From JAQYVL01 sp964578935 (GTDB taxonomy: Bacteria > Desulfobacterota > Desulfobacteria > Desulfobacterales > SURF-7), in NCBI GenBank assembly GCA_964578935.1, contig CAZOEW010000193.1, positions 1 to 6,440 on the forward strand: 6,440 bases of DNA, in the 5' to 3' direction. Positions 5,813 through 6,440 of the stretch are shown one piece after another (position 1 is the stretch's first letter; the number at the start of each line of letters is the position of its first letter). The notes beneath the pieces were generated by a model. The model was not told the DNA's origin. It did not search any database and saw nothing but the letters and a program-made list of their open reading frames with translations. A program made the position numbers and the translations under genes.

Positions 5813-6076
5813 ATGACGGATATTTGGGAAAGTAAATTGTCTTGCGCGATTCAATGCGGCAAATGCACAAAAGCCATGAAAAAATCGGATGAACGGATTT
5901 TATCTGTCTATGATCACAATCCGATCTGCATGGAATGCAAAAAAAAAGAAGAGCAACAGGATGACTATGAAAAAACATCCAGGGAAATGATCGGACAATG
6001 CATGGCTGAAACAGAAGTGATGTGGAGTGATCCCGGCGGGTATTGCTATCACCACTTCTACCCTTACAAGTGCTGA
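5813..6076 (+). CDS. Small cysteine-rich protein, zinc-ribbon-like, function unknown
   Basis: This is an 87-residue protein with eight cysteines: C11, C15, C18, C39, C42, C63, C78 and C87. The pairs C15-x2-C18 and C39-x2-C42 form a zinc-ribbon-like or rubredoxin-like knuckle pair. The C-terminus is aromatic and metal-binding in flavour (GYCYHHFYPYKC, 76-87). A lysine- and glutamate-rich linker (about 43-55) separates the two parts. No signal peptide is seen. An AAGGAG at 5798-5803 nine bases before the ATG at 5813 fixes that start. The in-frame ATG at 5789 lies before this site and is unlikely. The gene begins 40 bases after the inverted-repeat element, with no clear promoter of its own, so read-through from hsp20 is possible. 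I do not recognise the family. Metal binding is inferred from the cysteine pattern. Confidence 0.78.
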   Translation: MTDIWESKLSCAIQCGKCTKAMKKSDERILSVYDHNPICMECKKKEEQQDDYEKTSREMIGQCMAETEVMWSDPGGYCYHHFYPYKC

Positions 6077-6224
6077 AAATTTTAAAAATCAACCGGTAAA
6101 TCTCTGAGGTCTCGAAGAGTTTCTATTAAAATTCCGTACACGCAGCTGAATGGATGTTTTCTTTATATCATGTATGGTTTGAGTGCATTAGGGATCGCTA
6201 GAAAAATCAGAATGGTTGTAATGG

Positions 6225-6263
6225 TTTTTACCTTCAAGAGTAAAAATGGCGGAAATTTTTACT
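6225..6263 (+). promoter_or_regulatory. Mutually exclusive AT-rich hairpins ahead of the last gene
   Basis: TTTTTAC occurs at 6225-6231 and again at 6256-6262, and GTAAAAA at 6240-6246 can pair with either copy. The second hairpin is longer: AGTAAAAAT (6239-6247) with ATTTTTACT (6255-6263), plus about three further pairs, around the loop GGCGGAA. It ends 23 bases before the ribosome binding site of the next gene. It could be an attenuator, a weak terminator for the cysteine-rich gene or an operator. AT-rich pairing is common by chance. Confidence 0.3.
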
Positions 6264-6298
6264 TTTAACCTAATTTGATTTCAGTGAAAGGGGAAAAA

Positions 6299-6440
6299 AT
6301 GACGGACACCATTTATCGAAAACTGCAAGAACAGATTGATCAATATTCCCTGGGATTTCCGGCTGCCGAGTCCGGTATCGATCTAAAAATCCTGGAAAAA
6401 CTCTACACAGAGGAGGAGGCCTCTCTTTTTCTGGATATCA
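6299..6440 (+). CDS. N-terminus of a probable 4Fe-4S protein (runs off the window)
   Basis: Only the first 47 codons are present and the frame is open to the edge. The ATG at 6299 follows AAAGGGG (6287-6293) with a 5-base spacer, a good ribosome binding site. The visible peptide contains KLQEQIDQYSLGFPA (8-22), ESGIDLKILEKLYTEEEA (24-41) and LFLDI (43-47). From memory this resembles the helical N-terminal segment of 4Fe-4S dicluster proteins common in sulfate-reducing Desulfobacterota, whose cysteine motifs come later. No cysteine is present in the visible part, so the iron-sulfur assignment is a recollection and not shown here. Confidence 0.6.
   Translation, partial: MTDTIYRKLQEQIDQYSLGFPAAESGIDLKILEKLYTEEEASLFLDI

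Noticed and set aside
6077..6224. Gap after the cysteine-rich gene searched for a promoter or small RNA
   Set aside because: No paired -35/-10 boxes, sigma54 site or GC-rich terminator stem was found, only weak AT-rich matches.
3554..6309. Three genes (starts at 3554, 5813 and 6299) all beginning ATGACGGA
   Set aside because: The shared 8 bases encode Met-Thr and the start of Asp or Glu, a common beginning. The flanks differ, so I see no common regulatory element.

Overview
The window most likely comes from a sulfate-reducing Desulfobacterota, probably Desulfobacterales. The evidence is the pair dsrO-dsrP at the left edge (the last two subunits of the DsrMKJOP membrane complex, a hallmark of dissimilatory sulfate or sulfite reduction), plus several small cysteine-rich proteins. 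All confidently called genes lie on the plus strand. No tRNA, rRNA, CRISPR array or transposase is visible.

Layout. (1) 2-1946: dsrO and dsrP, tightly spaced, ending at a strong intrinsic terminator (1970-2006). dsrM, dsrK and dsrJ should lie upstream, outside the window. (2) 2187-4098: a good sigma70-type promoter, then a CorC/CNNM-type (DUF21 plus CBS) membrane protein, an unrecognised zinc-ribbon protein overlapping or just downstream of it, and a possible 27-codon ORF joined by an ATGA overlap. (3) 4149-4889: an exported FKBP-type prolyl isomerase with its own clear Shine-Dalgarno and a GTG start. It is followed by a terminator (4910-4971). No terminator is seen between 2325 and 4889, so this looks like one operon. 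(4) 4890-5223: a gap holding a promoter and a structured leader for the next gene. It also holds a coding-like minus-strand frame with a CxxC motif that could be a small gene or a remnant. (5) 5224-5526: a very small Hsp20-type chaperone. (6) 5600-5772: an inverted-repeat element with 17-bp ends, like a MITE or large palindromic repeat. (7) 5813-6076: an 87-residue protein with eight cysteines, function unknown. (8) 6299 to the right edge: the start of a gene resembling the N-terminus of 4Fe-4S proteins of sulfate reducers.

How the genes relate. DsrO and DsrP pass electrons between the periplasm, the quinone pool and the cytoplasmic side of the Dsr complex. The other genes do not form an obvious pathway with them. 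FKBP and Hsp20 are protein-quality-control factors in different compartments. The CorC-like protein appears to have lost a whole transmembrane segment of its transport domain. The main points for a second look are that in-frame loss, the minus-strand CxxC frame, the inverted-repeat element and the hsp20 leader. I see no convincing undescribed multi-gene system here.
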